64,000 nucleotides of DNA from Desmodus rotundus. Its lineage: Eukaryota > Chordata > Mammalia > Chiroptera > Phyllostomidae. The stretch is taken from positions 98,111,705 through 98,175,704 of the forward strand of contig NC_071398.1 of assembly GCF_022682495.2 (NCBI RefSeq), read 5' to 3'. The position numbers and the translations under genes were made by a program. Below, in pieces: positions 1-11,059 of the stretch; the stretch's first letter is position 1, and every line of letters begins with the position of its first letter. The notes beneath the pieces are model-generated. The model was given only the letters and a program-made list of their open reading frames with translations, had not been told where the DNA came from and did no database searches.

Positions 1-1815
1 CAAACCTCAGACCACACTTCCGCTCCTAGCTCTCTGGGCCTCCTTACTTGGGCGAAATCTGAGGAGTGGGTGTTCTCACTCATCACTGAGCAGAAAGCTG
101 CTCAGGCCCCGTGGGACGCAGCTGCCAGCCTCCGGTTCTTTTGAGCACAGACTCCATTACTGACCCTGACTCAGGGCGTTGTTTGCTTGTCCTGCGTCTT
201 TTTCGGGAATAAAACGAGAGGAAATTGACTTAATTTGAAACAGGGGAAATTTTGATTAGGCACAGCACAGATGATGAAACACTAGAAATAGGCTGTCCAG
301 GGAGAATGTGAAGTCTCCGTCCAGTTACATCAGTCGTGGCTAAGTAACCAACTTTCTAGAACAGCGCGTTAGAAGCCCACCTAGCATGGAAGTGGGTGAT
401 CTCTTGAGACTCTTTTCACCTCTAGGTTGTGATTTCCTAGTATCTCAGCATGACTATGTCTTATAAAAAATACCAAGAAAGAGAATGGGAATATTTGTAG
501 CTTAACGCAACTCATCTTTAAGAAAAGAAACTTCTTTGTCACTCAAGACAGACAGCATGGAATAATACTAAGAAAAATTAGATGCCTTGCAAGCGTTAAG
601 GAAGCATGCCTTCTGCAGTACAGTACTTGTCCCCAAAACTGTGGAAATGTCGCATTAGTGGTGATTTGTTTAATGTATTTGGGCCCAAGCCTGTATTGGT
701 GAGCTGAAACAGATGTGTGGTGGTCGTAACTCTTTGTACCACGCAGGATGACATGTCTGGTGATGCGGTCTCTGTGGCCTCATCAGCAAGTTGTCGCCTG
801 TCTGGCTGGGCCTTCTGTGTATTTTCGGGAGGCAGAGAATAGGGTAGGTTCAGGGAGGAGCAGGGAGGCAGGGAGGGAGGAGCCTAGTAGCTTCTTGGTC
901 TTCCCAGGGTAGTCTCTGGCTGCTGACAGTTGCCTTTCTCTTCCAAGCATCAGGGATTGTGAAGGAAAGGACAGACCCTCTGTATGGAGAAGGCATCTAA
1001 AACACCAGGTAGATTGTTACCCTTCATTGCTTCCTCATCTTTGTGTGAAGTAGTTGAGAACCACTTAAATTCTTTCCCAGCTGCCAAGCCAGTCCCCCCC
1101 AACATGCTGGGTTTTCAGACATTTAACACATGTTTATAAAGCACATGCACTGTGTTCCAGACACTAAAATAGACACTGGGAATACCAAACTGCACAGCAC
1201 AACCCCCCTGGAATGCGTAAGGTTCCAGTCTGGACGCTAGAGAACGCCAGGATCCCGTCGTCTAGACAGGAGCTGGCCTCTGGGAGCGCACCACTGCGTG
1301 GCCCTAGCCATGCCTGCCCCGTACCAATGGCACACTGCAGCGAGCGACGGGGTGTCTCCAGGAACCGGAAGGTACCAAGTTCCCTGGTGAAGATTGCTTC
1401 CGTCTGGCCAGCCACAAGCACACAGGGTTTGGTACTTTCGCAGGCTGACTGTCACTGACATTTTCGATGGCGGCCCTCTCTCTGTCAGGAGCTCTATGGT
1501 CGTGGGCAGATCGTGTGCATTTCAACCATCTGGAATTAATAGCTAGCGCCAGTATTTGAAGCTTGGAAAACAAGTTGGTATCTTCATTCCAGAATAAACA
1601 AAATTGTATCCAATAAGACTGGTGTATTGAAATGAGAAACCAACGTAGGTTTACATGTAGCCTCTAGGACATCAGTTGTTATGATCTCCACAAAAATTAC
1701 TGGGAAAGCTTGTGTCAGACAAAAAATCTGAGTTTATTAATGATTCTGCCGGTAAGGAAGGGCACTTAAAAATGGCTCATGCATCTTTAAAAGGGAAGTT
1801 ATGGGAGAAATTTCA

Positions 1816-1836
1816 TAGGGTTAGGATTAGGGTTAG
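1816..1836 (+). repeat. Short telomere-like tract
   Basis: Three slightly degenerate TTAGGG-type units (TAGGGTTAGGATTAGGGTTAG) lie in ordinary intron sequence. They are too few to act as a telomere and may be chance or a small interstitial telomeric trace. Confidence 0.5.
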
Positions 1837-2400
1837 CATTAAAAGTCAGGTTATTTTAGGGAGTGGGTAGGAACTGGGTAAAATGGGGAGGTAGTGGTCA
1901 CTTCCAGTTGACTTGTAGGTCGGGTGTGGGTACAGAGCAGGGATTTCTAAGTTGTTGACAGAATTTCTAAGATGTTCTTTCTTGAATAGGTGGAGTTGGT
2001 TCTTGTTTTATAATCTTGGTAAATTTTCATGTCTAAATTTGTAAGTTTGATTTTTATGCCTGAGTTCCATACACTGCAGCTGGGTTTAGTGAGATAAGTT
2101 TGCTTAGCCCTCTTTTGGAGTTCATTTTACATTGCATAAACCTGAAAGGCAGACATTTAGGATATTTGTGCAGGTTTCTAGAACTCATGCACACGAGTGA
2201 GCACACACATACTCAGCCACAGCCCAGGTCCTCAAATAATTCTTCTTGTTCAAAGTCATTTCTTTTGGACGTTGAGGAGATGCCCTAGGAACTTAGCTGT
2301 TGTTTAGATTAATTAGCCCACAGTACAGTTGGTTTTGTATGTTGTTGTGCTTAAAGTCACAGAACATCTTGATGATGCTAAGTGAGGACCTACTGTACGT

Positions 2401-2450
2401 TATATGTGTGTATGTGTATATATGCGTGTGTATATATTGATGTGTGTGTA
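2401..2450. repeat. TG/TA simple repeat
   Basis: Alternating TG and TA dinucleotides with interruptions; an imperfect microsatellite. Confidence 0.7.
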
Positions 2451-3739
2451 TCCCTGACTGTCCTCTGCATCTACATTGTTGTTTTGGGTTTTTTTTAGTT
2501 GGCAACAGTTGTATTTAAAAGAACTCAAGCATAGCATGAAAGATAAAGATCATGATTTCTTGCTTACCTAGTTATGTCTTTTACTTTGCGGCCTGACTGG
2601 ACATGATAACTTAAGTGATATTGCACAGATGAGCCCCCTCGGCGCTTTAAACAGAGATTGAGAGATAATTCTGTGAGGTCTGGTCAGAAAATGTCATAGT
2701 CATGTCTAAAGAGCAACACTTGGAAGCGTACTGTTGCAAAATAGGGAGGCTGTGCATAGAGGTCAGCACCTCTGTTAGGGACTGTTTAATTATGTGCATC
2801 TCAACGTGCGTATTGTGTACCTATCACTGGGGGAAGTAATTTCTGAGATATAAAAGGCATCTTCTTAGCAGCTACTAACTTACTTAACCTTAATGAACAA
2901 CTAACTTACTCTAGATCTGCTTTAATTTAGGATGAAGAGTTGTATTAAATAAACCATATTACATCCTCACTTAGGGGCTGCCACATTAAAGGAGAAAGGG
3001 AAGTCTGTTTTCCATCAGTAGCTATAGAACACAAAGCAGATCTGTGTAGCACTGTGTTATCCTGTACTGTGTTAATCACATACAAGGTGTGGCAGAAGCC
3101 AATGACAAAGGGCCTTCCTGAGAGGGAACAGGCTCTGATAACAGGCTGGCTAAGGCTTCCTACCCGTCTCAGTGGTTAAGTGGTAAACAAAGTGATAGAG
3201 GACTTCAAAAAGGATGGCACGTCCCATATAAAATCAAGCCATAAGTTTTTCGTGACACTGTAGAATCTTTGGAAACTGAGTGCCTAAGATCATGCTATCA
3301 GGGTCCGAGAGGAGAGAAGAGAAGAGATGAGACACCTCTCAATATAAGACAAACTCGAGCCTCAAAGGCTGTCAGGGTGCCCTCCTCGTGAAAAGGGGCA
3401 TTTCAAATGTGAGGAAAGAACAACCCTTGTATTCCCAGAGTATTTCCACACGGTTTGATGGGTTTTCATGACGTGGCTTGGCTGTGCCATTCCTCAGTGT
3501 CATAGTTCCTGACTGCTGATGAGCAGTGTGGATGGAAGGGGGAAGCAGAGAGGTGGGGCACGGAGGTTTGAGGGAATAGATTTAATTGATGTGTGCTGAA
3601 TTGATTAAATTTTTGCCACTGGATATTCATTTAAAGTTGCTATTTAACTTTTTCAAATAAACTTACATTGCCAGTATTCTTCAGTGTGGTGGGGGGGTGG
3701 ATAATCATTTCAACAGCTTTATGAAGTAATGGTATTAAT

Positions 3740-3960
3740 CATGCACCTTTATTTATAGAATGTTAGAACTTGGGTAAATCTTAGATTTGTTTCATTTTAG
3801 AAATGAAGAACCAGAGACAAAAGATCAACATACCTTTAAAAGGTTTCATGCTTCTCTTCATGTCAGAGCTAGAACCAGAACCCAGGTCTCCTAGCTCCTG
3901 ACCCAATGTTCTTTGCATTATGCCGCGCCGTATTATCACTTCCGTGGATTCAGACTCGGA
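3740..3960 (+). repeat. MIR-like ancient SINE relic
   Basis: The order of motifs matches the core and 3' part of a MIR-type SINE: a run like attttagaaatgaagaacc, then a phrase like gaacccaggtctcc, then ctttgcattatgccgcgcc near the end. It is diverged and the borders are approximate. Confidence 0.5.
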
Positions 3961-4101
3961 GACAGAAAGAGGCTGTGGCGTTGCCAGGGCTGTTGAATTC
4001 TGCTCCTTGAAAGGAGACAAGGAAGGTCGCTGAGGCCCGGGGAGTCCAGAATGCCTCTCTACTGCGTTTCACTGGAGTGGAAGAGAAATAAACAAAACGT
4101 A

Positions 4102-4126
4102 CGTGTGTGTGTGTGTGTGTGTGTGT

Positions 4127-4167
<41 letters not shown>

Positions 4168-4168
4168 C
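4102..4168. repeat. (GT)n(GA)n compound microsatellite
   Basis: About 13 GT units pass directly into a GA run with one or two interruptions. The minus strand reads as a low-complexity Ser/Leu/His frame, which is not a gene. Confidence 0.95.
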
Positions 4169-5139
4169 ACAAGTGTGAGAGCGAGCTCAAGATAGATGCA
4201 CGCAAAGAGACCAGGGCTGGGGAGGGATTGCAAATGTAAGGTTCTGAACATGTTTTGTCTTGGGAAAGTATGTATCTATTTTACCTACTTTCAGATTGTC
4301 TTGCTTACATTTTTAGTGTTAAAATGACCTTTTTTCCTTTTCTAAAATGATGAAGTAGGTGGCAGATGTTTCACATTTACTGTCAATCCCCGACATTCGC
4401 TTTGGGACCTTTCTCCAAGCCTGAAAGTCTTGGACCCACAGCCCTGGCCTAGGAGCGACAATGGCTGAGTAGACATTCAGTGGCCATCGGCTGAAATACT
4501 TGATTTTCAAGGAATCTAGAACACAAAAATCAGTGTTTCAAAAACAAAGATCAAAACTCTAATCAGTGTTTACTACTAAAGAAAAAGAGAAATGAATGAT
4601 TTAAATATATTTTGTGTTCCTCGTAAAAAATCACGCTTCGTTCCAGGATGCTATGTTTGCGGAACATTCAAATACCTAAGGCCGTGTTATCACAAGTTAG
4701 AGCAAGCCTTTGTGGCACAAGTACAATATCTTAATAATGTTTGATATTTATTCTCTAAATTTAAAATATATATATTTTAAAATATTTCCCAAAGTTAGCT
4801 ATTAATACTGGAATTGAAGTCATTGAAAACAGGTTCTTTTTTATTGTGGTTCTCTCTATGGGTATTTTTTTTCTATAATTTTCATCTTTCGATGGTTTTG
4901 TAACATAAAACTCCAAGTATTTAAAAAAGTTGTGTTCTTACTGCTGGAGACTTGCAGGCCTTGATACTGCTTGGTCAGTTTGCTATTCTTTGTGATCTAT
5001 GACAAAAGCCACATGTAACTGTTAAGTCTCAAGGCCACCTCTCGGGAAAGCTCCACTTGTCATTGTAGTGGGTTCGTTGCAGTATGGATCTCTAATCATT
5101 GTTGGATATTTTGCAAAACATAATTTTCTATACCGTCAT

Positions 5140-5325
5140 CAGGGGTGTCCAACCTTTTGGCATCTCTGGGCCATGCTGGAAGAAGAGTTGTCTTGGGCCA
5201 CACATTAAATACATTGTGACATGTAATCACAAAAATACCTCATAATGTCTTAAGTAAATTTACGATTTTGTGTTGGTCCATCTTGGGCTGCATGCAGCCT
5301 GCAGGCTGCAGGTTGGACACCTCTG
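5140..5325. mobile_element. Nonautonomous hAT-like DNA transposon, copy 1
   Basis: The element begins CAGGGGTGTCCAACC and ends with the near inverted complement GGTTGGACACCTCTG, giving terminal inverted repeats of about 15 bp. It is about 186 bp long and noncoding, with internal phrases such as tctgggcca and cttgggccaca. A second copy with the same internal order lies at 48864-49050. The TIR start and size fit short hAT derivatives. I could not find a clean 8-bp target duplication for this copy. Confidence 0.75.
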
Positions 5326-8300
5326 CATAATTATACAGCTTGGTATAGAATAGCATGTCCTGTGTCGTGTGTCCTGAAGGAGAAGCTGGGTTTTTTGTTT
5401 CATTTTTTTCTGAAAAGCTGGAGACAACCATAGGTTTTCATTGTGCTACCCTGTAAACAGTAACGCACATGCGAACCATCACTATGGTTTTGTAGTACAG
5501 AAATAGTTAAAATTGAAATAAAATTATTTGTAATAAGGCAGATGACAGTACAGTCTATAGCATTGCTACTATAACTTTTTGGCCTTATGCTGCTGAGAGA
5601 TGCCTTGGTTCTGTGGGTTGATTCAGTCATAAACTGATGAAAGAGAGAAGACGGAACTTGAAAGGAATTCAGATTCGCGGAAGGCTGGTCTTAGCACACT
5701 TGGTCCTAGGTCTGTGCCCAAGACACTAAGTCAGGCTTTGGTGTCCAAACTTAGCCATGGATGCTTGTGGCTACATTTGGTTTCTGTGTTTGGATCTTTC
5801 AAATGGCATGTGAGTAGTCTCTTTTTAAAAACACAGGCACGCACGTGTGGGTTTAGTAACAAGAACATGGCTATAAGTTCAAAGGTGATGAGGAGGCTTA
5901 ATTAGAAGGGCTATATGTGAAGAAAGCAGCATCCTTGTAACACATTTCTACATTTATTAAATCTATTTTTTAATTTATTTATGTTCCAAGAGGAGAAGGG
6001 AGGGAGAAAGAGGGAGAGGAATGTTAAAGTAGAACAGGAAAATTATGAGAAGGGTGGAAGGTGATAGCTCCTAGAATAAGCATAAATGTTTTTCTTTGTT
6101 CAGAGCATTACTTACTAGGCTAAATACATTTTATGGCTATGTGGTTTAAGGATTTACTTTTTCAATTATACCTACCTCTGAAGCATTTCACAGTTATTAG
6201 TAAAGAGGCAAACCCAGTATTTTATATGCTTTGGGCGCTCGATAGGGTTTTAACTCCTGTTCTTACACTAGGAAATAATATGCTTTAACTTAAATTGTAA
6301 TAAAACAATCAAATCACGTTTTTCTGTCATATTCCTTGAATACTTCTTCATTCAGGTAATCATATTTAAAATTTTTCTGTCAAAATGAAAAGGTAGTTTT
6401 ATACCTCTTGCCAAGTGAAGTAACCTAGTATTCATAAAAGAAACAATACCAGTTAAATTAATCCTAGTAGTTAATGTACATTTAATAGGATTTCTGCTAT
6501 TATAATGTATATATGTAACTATACATATGCCTTATGTGTGCTTATATATGCCTGGGAGTTTTGGTGACTTATAACTAAACCTTTTAGGAAAAAGAGCCAG
6601 TTAGTGTGGAGAATTCCTTGTCTTAACATATCATTTTTCATTTTGCTCATGCATTAAACTCTTTTCCACCATGATGAAGTGAGTTTGCCCTCTTCTTCTG
6701 TTATAAATGCCTGTGGTCACCCCTAAGTGACCTGGCCGCCTCCAACGTGACAGCGACGTGTTTTCTGCAGCCGGCTCCGAGCCCACGCACTGTGCACGTA
6801 TGGACCCACGTGTGCGGTGCTTCCGGAGGTGTGCGCTTTACAGAGGTTCAGGGTTAATGCTTAGCATTTAGACTGTTACTTTGAAGCTAATCACCTCGGC
6901 CATATTGCACAATTAGCACCACTTAGTGTTTTATTTAACTTTGGAAACCCAAAGTCATCACTAAAATCTGTCTCCAGTGAAACTTGTTGTAACAACATCT
7001 CTGTGCTACTATCATTTCACTCCCTTTTCCCCCAACACCTTCCCACGTGTGGCCAGGTCAGCGAGAAGGTGACTGAGAATGCAGTGTGTGGTACACTCAC
7101 TAGACCAGAGGCTACTTCCTCCCATATCGGTGCTTGGTCAGCAGTTGGGCCCCTGCATAGAATATCAGAGCTGAAAGTTGACCTTGGAGATCATGCGCTC
7201 ACTGAAGAACCCTCTCTGCAGTGACCCCGCTAAGTGTTCATGTGTCCTCCGTTTCAGTGCCTTTTCCACACTGCTGCCCAAGGTTACTTCCGTGTTCCGG
7301 GCGTCGCCATCTCGTTTGTAAAATGGCAGTGATTGTGGTGCCTAATTTAGAGAGCTGTTACTTCAATTCATTAACAGTAGTGGCTAACATTAAGTGGTTT
7401 CAATATAGGTTTATAGGTCTTGTAAATGCTTTATCTGTATTTTTTCATTTCGGTAGGGCAGTTTATGTATAATCAATGATTGAATAATTGTTTAAATTGT
7501 TGTATCTAATCACTGTAACTGTTCCAGCATGACATGGCATTTGGATTAGGATTTACTGTTTACTTATAAATTGTCAATTTCAAATACAGGTTAGCATTGA
7601 AAATATAACTTAGAGTAAAAAATCTCCTTTGGTGCTTTAAATATTGAAATTGTAACAGTTGAATTAATAAATGTGTATTATTTTTAAAGGAAAATGCAAT
7701 AATTAATGTTTATTATACCTTTACTTTTATATAATTTAATTTTAAATAATTATGTTAAGAAATTGACAACTCATAGGAATGTTAATGGATAACTATTAGA
7801 AAGAAGGGAAACTTAATAATTCGACGGCAAAATTGCCGTTAGCAGTACCATAGCCCCAAAACATCTCCTACCTCCACCAGTATCAGTTGAGCCTCAGTTT
7901 GGGTAAAAGTTGCTCAACTGTTTGACTACAAAGTCTATTTGGTCCATCTCTTAATTATCACGATCGAGCTGACCGTTGGAGGACAGCGCTGTTAGCTCGT
8001 ACGCGTCCACCTCCTTTCCAGATAACTGTCCACTTGGGTGGCAAAGCTAAGGACGGAGGACTTAAAACTAAGAACCCTAGGGTCAGGCTAAGAATGCCTG
8101 AAGCGTTTTTTTCCACCTGCACCGTCAGTGGCGCAGTCCATTAATCGGTGAGTAAGCACATCAGTCAGAAGGAGCCAGAGCCTGTGGGAAAAGTAGGAGG
8201 CCGGATAGGTTCAGCCGTATGTTATCATAACTTGCCTTTTGTCCTTCAGAACCATTCACCAAGGACGCTGTCTGGGAACAGGTACTACCGACACAGCAGC

Positions 8301-8857
8301 GAACAAGCCACAGTCTTGCTTCTTAGGAGTTCATGGCTGAGGCAGGAGACAGACACATAAAGACGCAATTATGCATAAATAAGACAGACATTATTATTTT
8401 GTTTTCAATAGTAACCATTTCAGTAGTTAGGAGAAATACTTTATTAGTGCTTTTTCCCCTACTGAAAAGTGTTATCTGAACAAAAAGGGCAGAAGATGTC
8501 ATCTTAATGCTTAACCACCTGTCATCAGTGCCACGAATAATTACAGCCACGAAACCCTTTGGAAGGGGAAGTCTGGTTGCTAACCTCAATTTGAGTGATA
8601 AAGAATTTGTGAAATTCAAAGTTTTCCAGGTTTTGCCATTGCCTTTAGTAGTTGGTAATCCAAATAGAGATGTCTTTAATATATGTATTTAGTTGATTTT
8701 CATTGATTATTGTGTAAAATCATCCTGAACAGGTAATTTTAATGTTTCCTCTGACCCAAATGACAGCCCCCCGAATTCTCGCGAGATAAAAGTCCGAGTG
8801 CTGAGGGCGTTCCTTCCTGAGCTCACCTAATAATAGTTGACTCCGTGTCTTCAATAG

Positions 8858-9193
<336 letters not shown>

Positions 9194-9205
9194 TAAACCT
9201 GTTAA

Positions 9206-9222
9206 CCCACTGTTGTTTTTTT
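9206..9222. repeat. Target-site duplication, left copy
   Basis: CCCACTGTTGTTTTTTT is repeated exactly at 11043-11059 and brackets the ORF2-less L1 element. The length (17 bp) fits L1-type target-primed insertion. Confidence 0.9.
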
Positions 9223-9593
9223 TTTTTTTTTAAATATATTTATTGATTATGCTATTACAGTTGTCCCATTTCCCCCCCCACTCCACTCCATCCTGCCCAC
9301 CCCCCTCCCTCCCACATTCCCCCCCCATAGTTCATGTCCATGGGTCATACTTATAAGTTCTTTGGCTTCTACATTTCCTACACTATTTTTACCCTCCCCC
9401 TGTCTATTTTCCACCTATCATCTATGCTACTTATTCTCTGTACCTTTACCCCCCTCTCCCCCTCCCACTCCCTTATTGACAACCCTCATGTTCTACTTGT
9501 TTGCCTAGTTTGCTCTCGTTTTTGTTTTATGTGTGGTCGTTAATAACTGTGAGTTTGCTGTCATTTTTACTGTTCCTATTTTTGATCTTTTTC

Positions 9594-10289
9594 TTAGGTA
9601 ACTCCCTTTAACATTTCATATAATAAGGGCTTGGTGATGATGAGCCTCTTCAACTTGACCTTATCTGAGAAGCACTTTATCCTCCCTTCCATTCTAAATG
9701 ATAGCTTTGCTGGATACAGTAATCTTGGACGTAGGTCCTTGCGTTTAATCTTGGGTAATGTAATTATGATGTGTCTTGTTGTGTTCCTCCTTGGGTCCAG
9801 CTTCTTTGGGACTCTCTGAGCTTCCTGGACTTCCCGGAAGTCTATTTCCTTTGCCAGATCGGGGAAGTTCTCCATTATTTGTTCAAATAAGTTTTCAATT
9901 TTTTGTTCTTCCTCTTCTCCTTCTGGCACCCCTATAATTCGGATGTTGGAACGTTTCAAGGTGTCCTGGAGGTTCCTAAGCCTCTCCTCATTTTTCCAAG
10001 TTCTTGTTTCTTCATTCTTTTCTGGTTGAATGTTTGTTTCTTCCTTCTGGTCCATACCATTGATTTGAGTCCCAGTTTCCTTCTCATCACTATTGGTTCC
10101 CTGAACATTTTCCTTTGTTTCTCTTAGCATAGGCTTCATTTTTTCATCTGTTTTTCGAATAGATTCAACCAAGTCTGTGAGCATATTGATAACCAGTGCT
10201 TTGAACTGTGCATCCGATAGGTTGGCTATCTCTTCGTCGCTTAGTTGTATTTTTTCTGGAGCTTTGAAGTGTTCTGTCATTTGGGCCAT
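9594..10289 (-). CDS. L1 ORF1p-like RNA-binding protein, internally shortened
   Basis: An open frame of 231 residues in the HAL1-like element, starting MAQMTEHFK and ending EMLKGVT. ORF1p is the RNA-binding, trimer-forming chaperone of L1 particles. Visible parts are an N-terminal segment with IQLSDEEIANLSDAQFK at about 14-30, a charged, probably coiled-coil stretch at about 40-115, an RRM start IRIIGVPEG at 116-124, RHIIITLPK at 172-180, and the C-terminal domain end LYPAKLSFRMEG at 191-202. L1 ORF1p is usually 300 residues or more. Relative to copy 2, about 135 bp are missing near 9739, removing the end of the RRM and the start of the C-terminal domain, yet the frame stays open. Whether the shortened protein still works is unknown; it may be a degrading copy. 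Confidence 0.85.
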   Translation of the reverse strand: MAQMTEHFKAPEKIQLSDEEIANLSDAQFKALVINMLTDLVESIRKTDEKMKPMLRETKENVQGTNSDEKETGTQINGMDQKEETNIQPEKNEETRTWKNEERLRNLQDTLKRSNIRIIGVPEGEEEEQKIENLFEQIMENFPDLAKEIDFREVQEAQRVPKKLDPRRNTTRHIIITLPKIKRKDLRPRLLYPAKLSFRMEGRIKCFSDKVKLKRLIITKPLLYEMLKGVT

Positions 10290-11042
10290 TTTTTTTGTTT
10301 GTTTGTCTTGGCGCGTCTGTTACTTTAAGGGGAGGAGCCTTAGGTGTTCACCGGGGCTGGGTAATGCTGGTCGCTGCGCTGTGATGCTGTACGTGGGGGC
10401 GGGGCCGAGAGGGAGCAATGGCGCCCGCTTCACTCTCCTCCGGATTTCAGTTTTTCACTCCGCTACCCACAATCAAACTGGGCCCCTCTGGTGCTGGTTC
10501 CCGAGTAAGTGGGCCTGTGCACACTCTAGGCCACTGTGGGTCTCTCCAACAACCTCTCCTGTGAGGCTGGGAGTCTCTCCTGCGGCCCCAACCCCCAGGG
10601 GCGCTTTCAATCAGAGGTTTGAGGCTTTATTTCCCCGAGCTGGAGCCCTGGGTTGCGCAGCGGTCTGCTTCTCTGCCCGCCGTTCGTCCGGTTTATCTGT
10701 GGGCGAATGTGGTGCCGCAATGTGCTATCCGCCACTCTGCCTGCCCCACTCTCCGCCACTCTGAGTCCGGCCCTCTGGGTTTATCTGTGCAAATGTGGGA
10801 CCGCAGGGTCTGCTAGTGCTCGGACTGCCTGCGCCATCTGTCCCACACTCCGCCAGTCTCAGTCCCGCCACAGCCACGCGAGTCCTCTCCACCCCAGTGC
10901 CGTCTCCGCCCCTCCTACCAGTCTGGAGGAATGATTATTTTCTGTTTCCTTGGTGTTGGTCCCCCTTGCTGTTCGATTCTCCGTCGGTTCTGGTTGTGCG
11001 AGGAGGCGCAGTGTGTCTACCTACACCGCCATCTTGGTTCTC
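10290..11042 (-). promoter_or_regulatory. 5' UTR and internal promoter of the HAL1-like element
   Basis: CpG-rich sequence upstream of ORF1. It starts with AACCAAGATGGCGG, containing the YY1-type motif that positions L1 transcription. The long + strand frames over this interval are shadows of this GC-rich leader. Confidence 0.75.
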
Positions 11043-11059
11043 CCCACTGTTGTTTTTTT
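11043..11059. repeat. Target-site duplication, right copy
   Basis: Exact copy of the 17 bp at 9206-9222, at the 5' end of the HAL1-like element. Confidence 0.9.

Larger units (their letters stand above)
1..8857 (+). other. KIFAP3: KIFAP3 intron (3' part)
   Basis: AT-rich DNA upstream of the first recognisable KIFAP3 exon. The acceptor is the AG at 8856-8857, after a weak pyrimidine tract. I found no upstream KIFAP3 exon here. The stretch holds a possible MIR/L2 relic near 1117-1240, a short telomere-like tract, TG/TA repeats near 2401-2450, a MIR-like relic at 3740-3960, a GT/GA microsatellite at 4102-4168 and an hAT-like element at 5140-5325. A possible further ancient relic lies at 8250-8400. 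A CpG-rich patch at 6735-6830 is unexplained. Elsewhere I see no gene. Confidence 0.75.
9223..11042 (-). mobile_element. Full-length L1-derived element lacking ORF2 (HAL1-like), copy 1
   Basis: Read on the minus strand, the element has a 5' UTR of about 750 bp starting near GAGAACCAAGATGGCGG, the YY1-type start usual for mammalian L1. ORF1 follows, then a G-rich 3' UTR of about 370 bp and an A tail. There is no ORF2 between ORF1 and the 3' UTR, so the element is about 1.8 kb instead of 6-7 kb. That layout matches known half-L1 (HAL1) elements, which carry only ORF1 and borrow the L1 reverse transcriptase. It is flanked by a perfect 17-bp target duplication, so both ends are intact and the insertion is fairly young. 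Copy 2 at 31485-33371 has the same order of parts. Confidence 0.9.

Noticed and set aside
4069..4251. Ser/Leu/His-rich frame
   Set aside because: Translation of the GT/GA microsatellite.
5955..6060. A-rich and GAGGG-rich stretch resembling a VES tail
   Set aside because: No tRNA-like head is present and the match is too loose to call.
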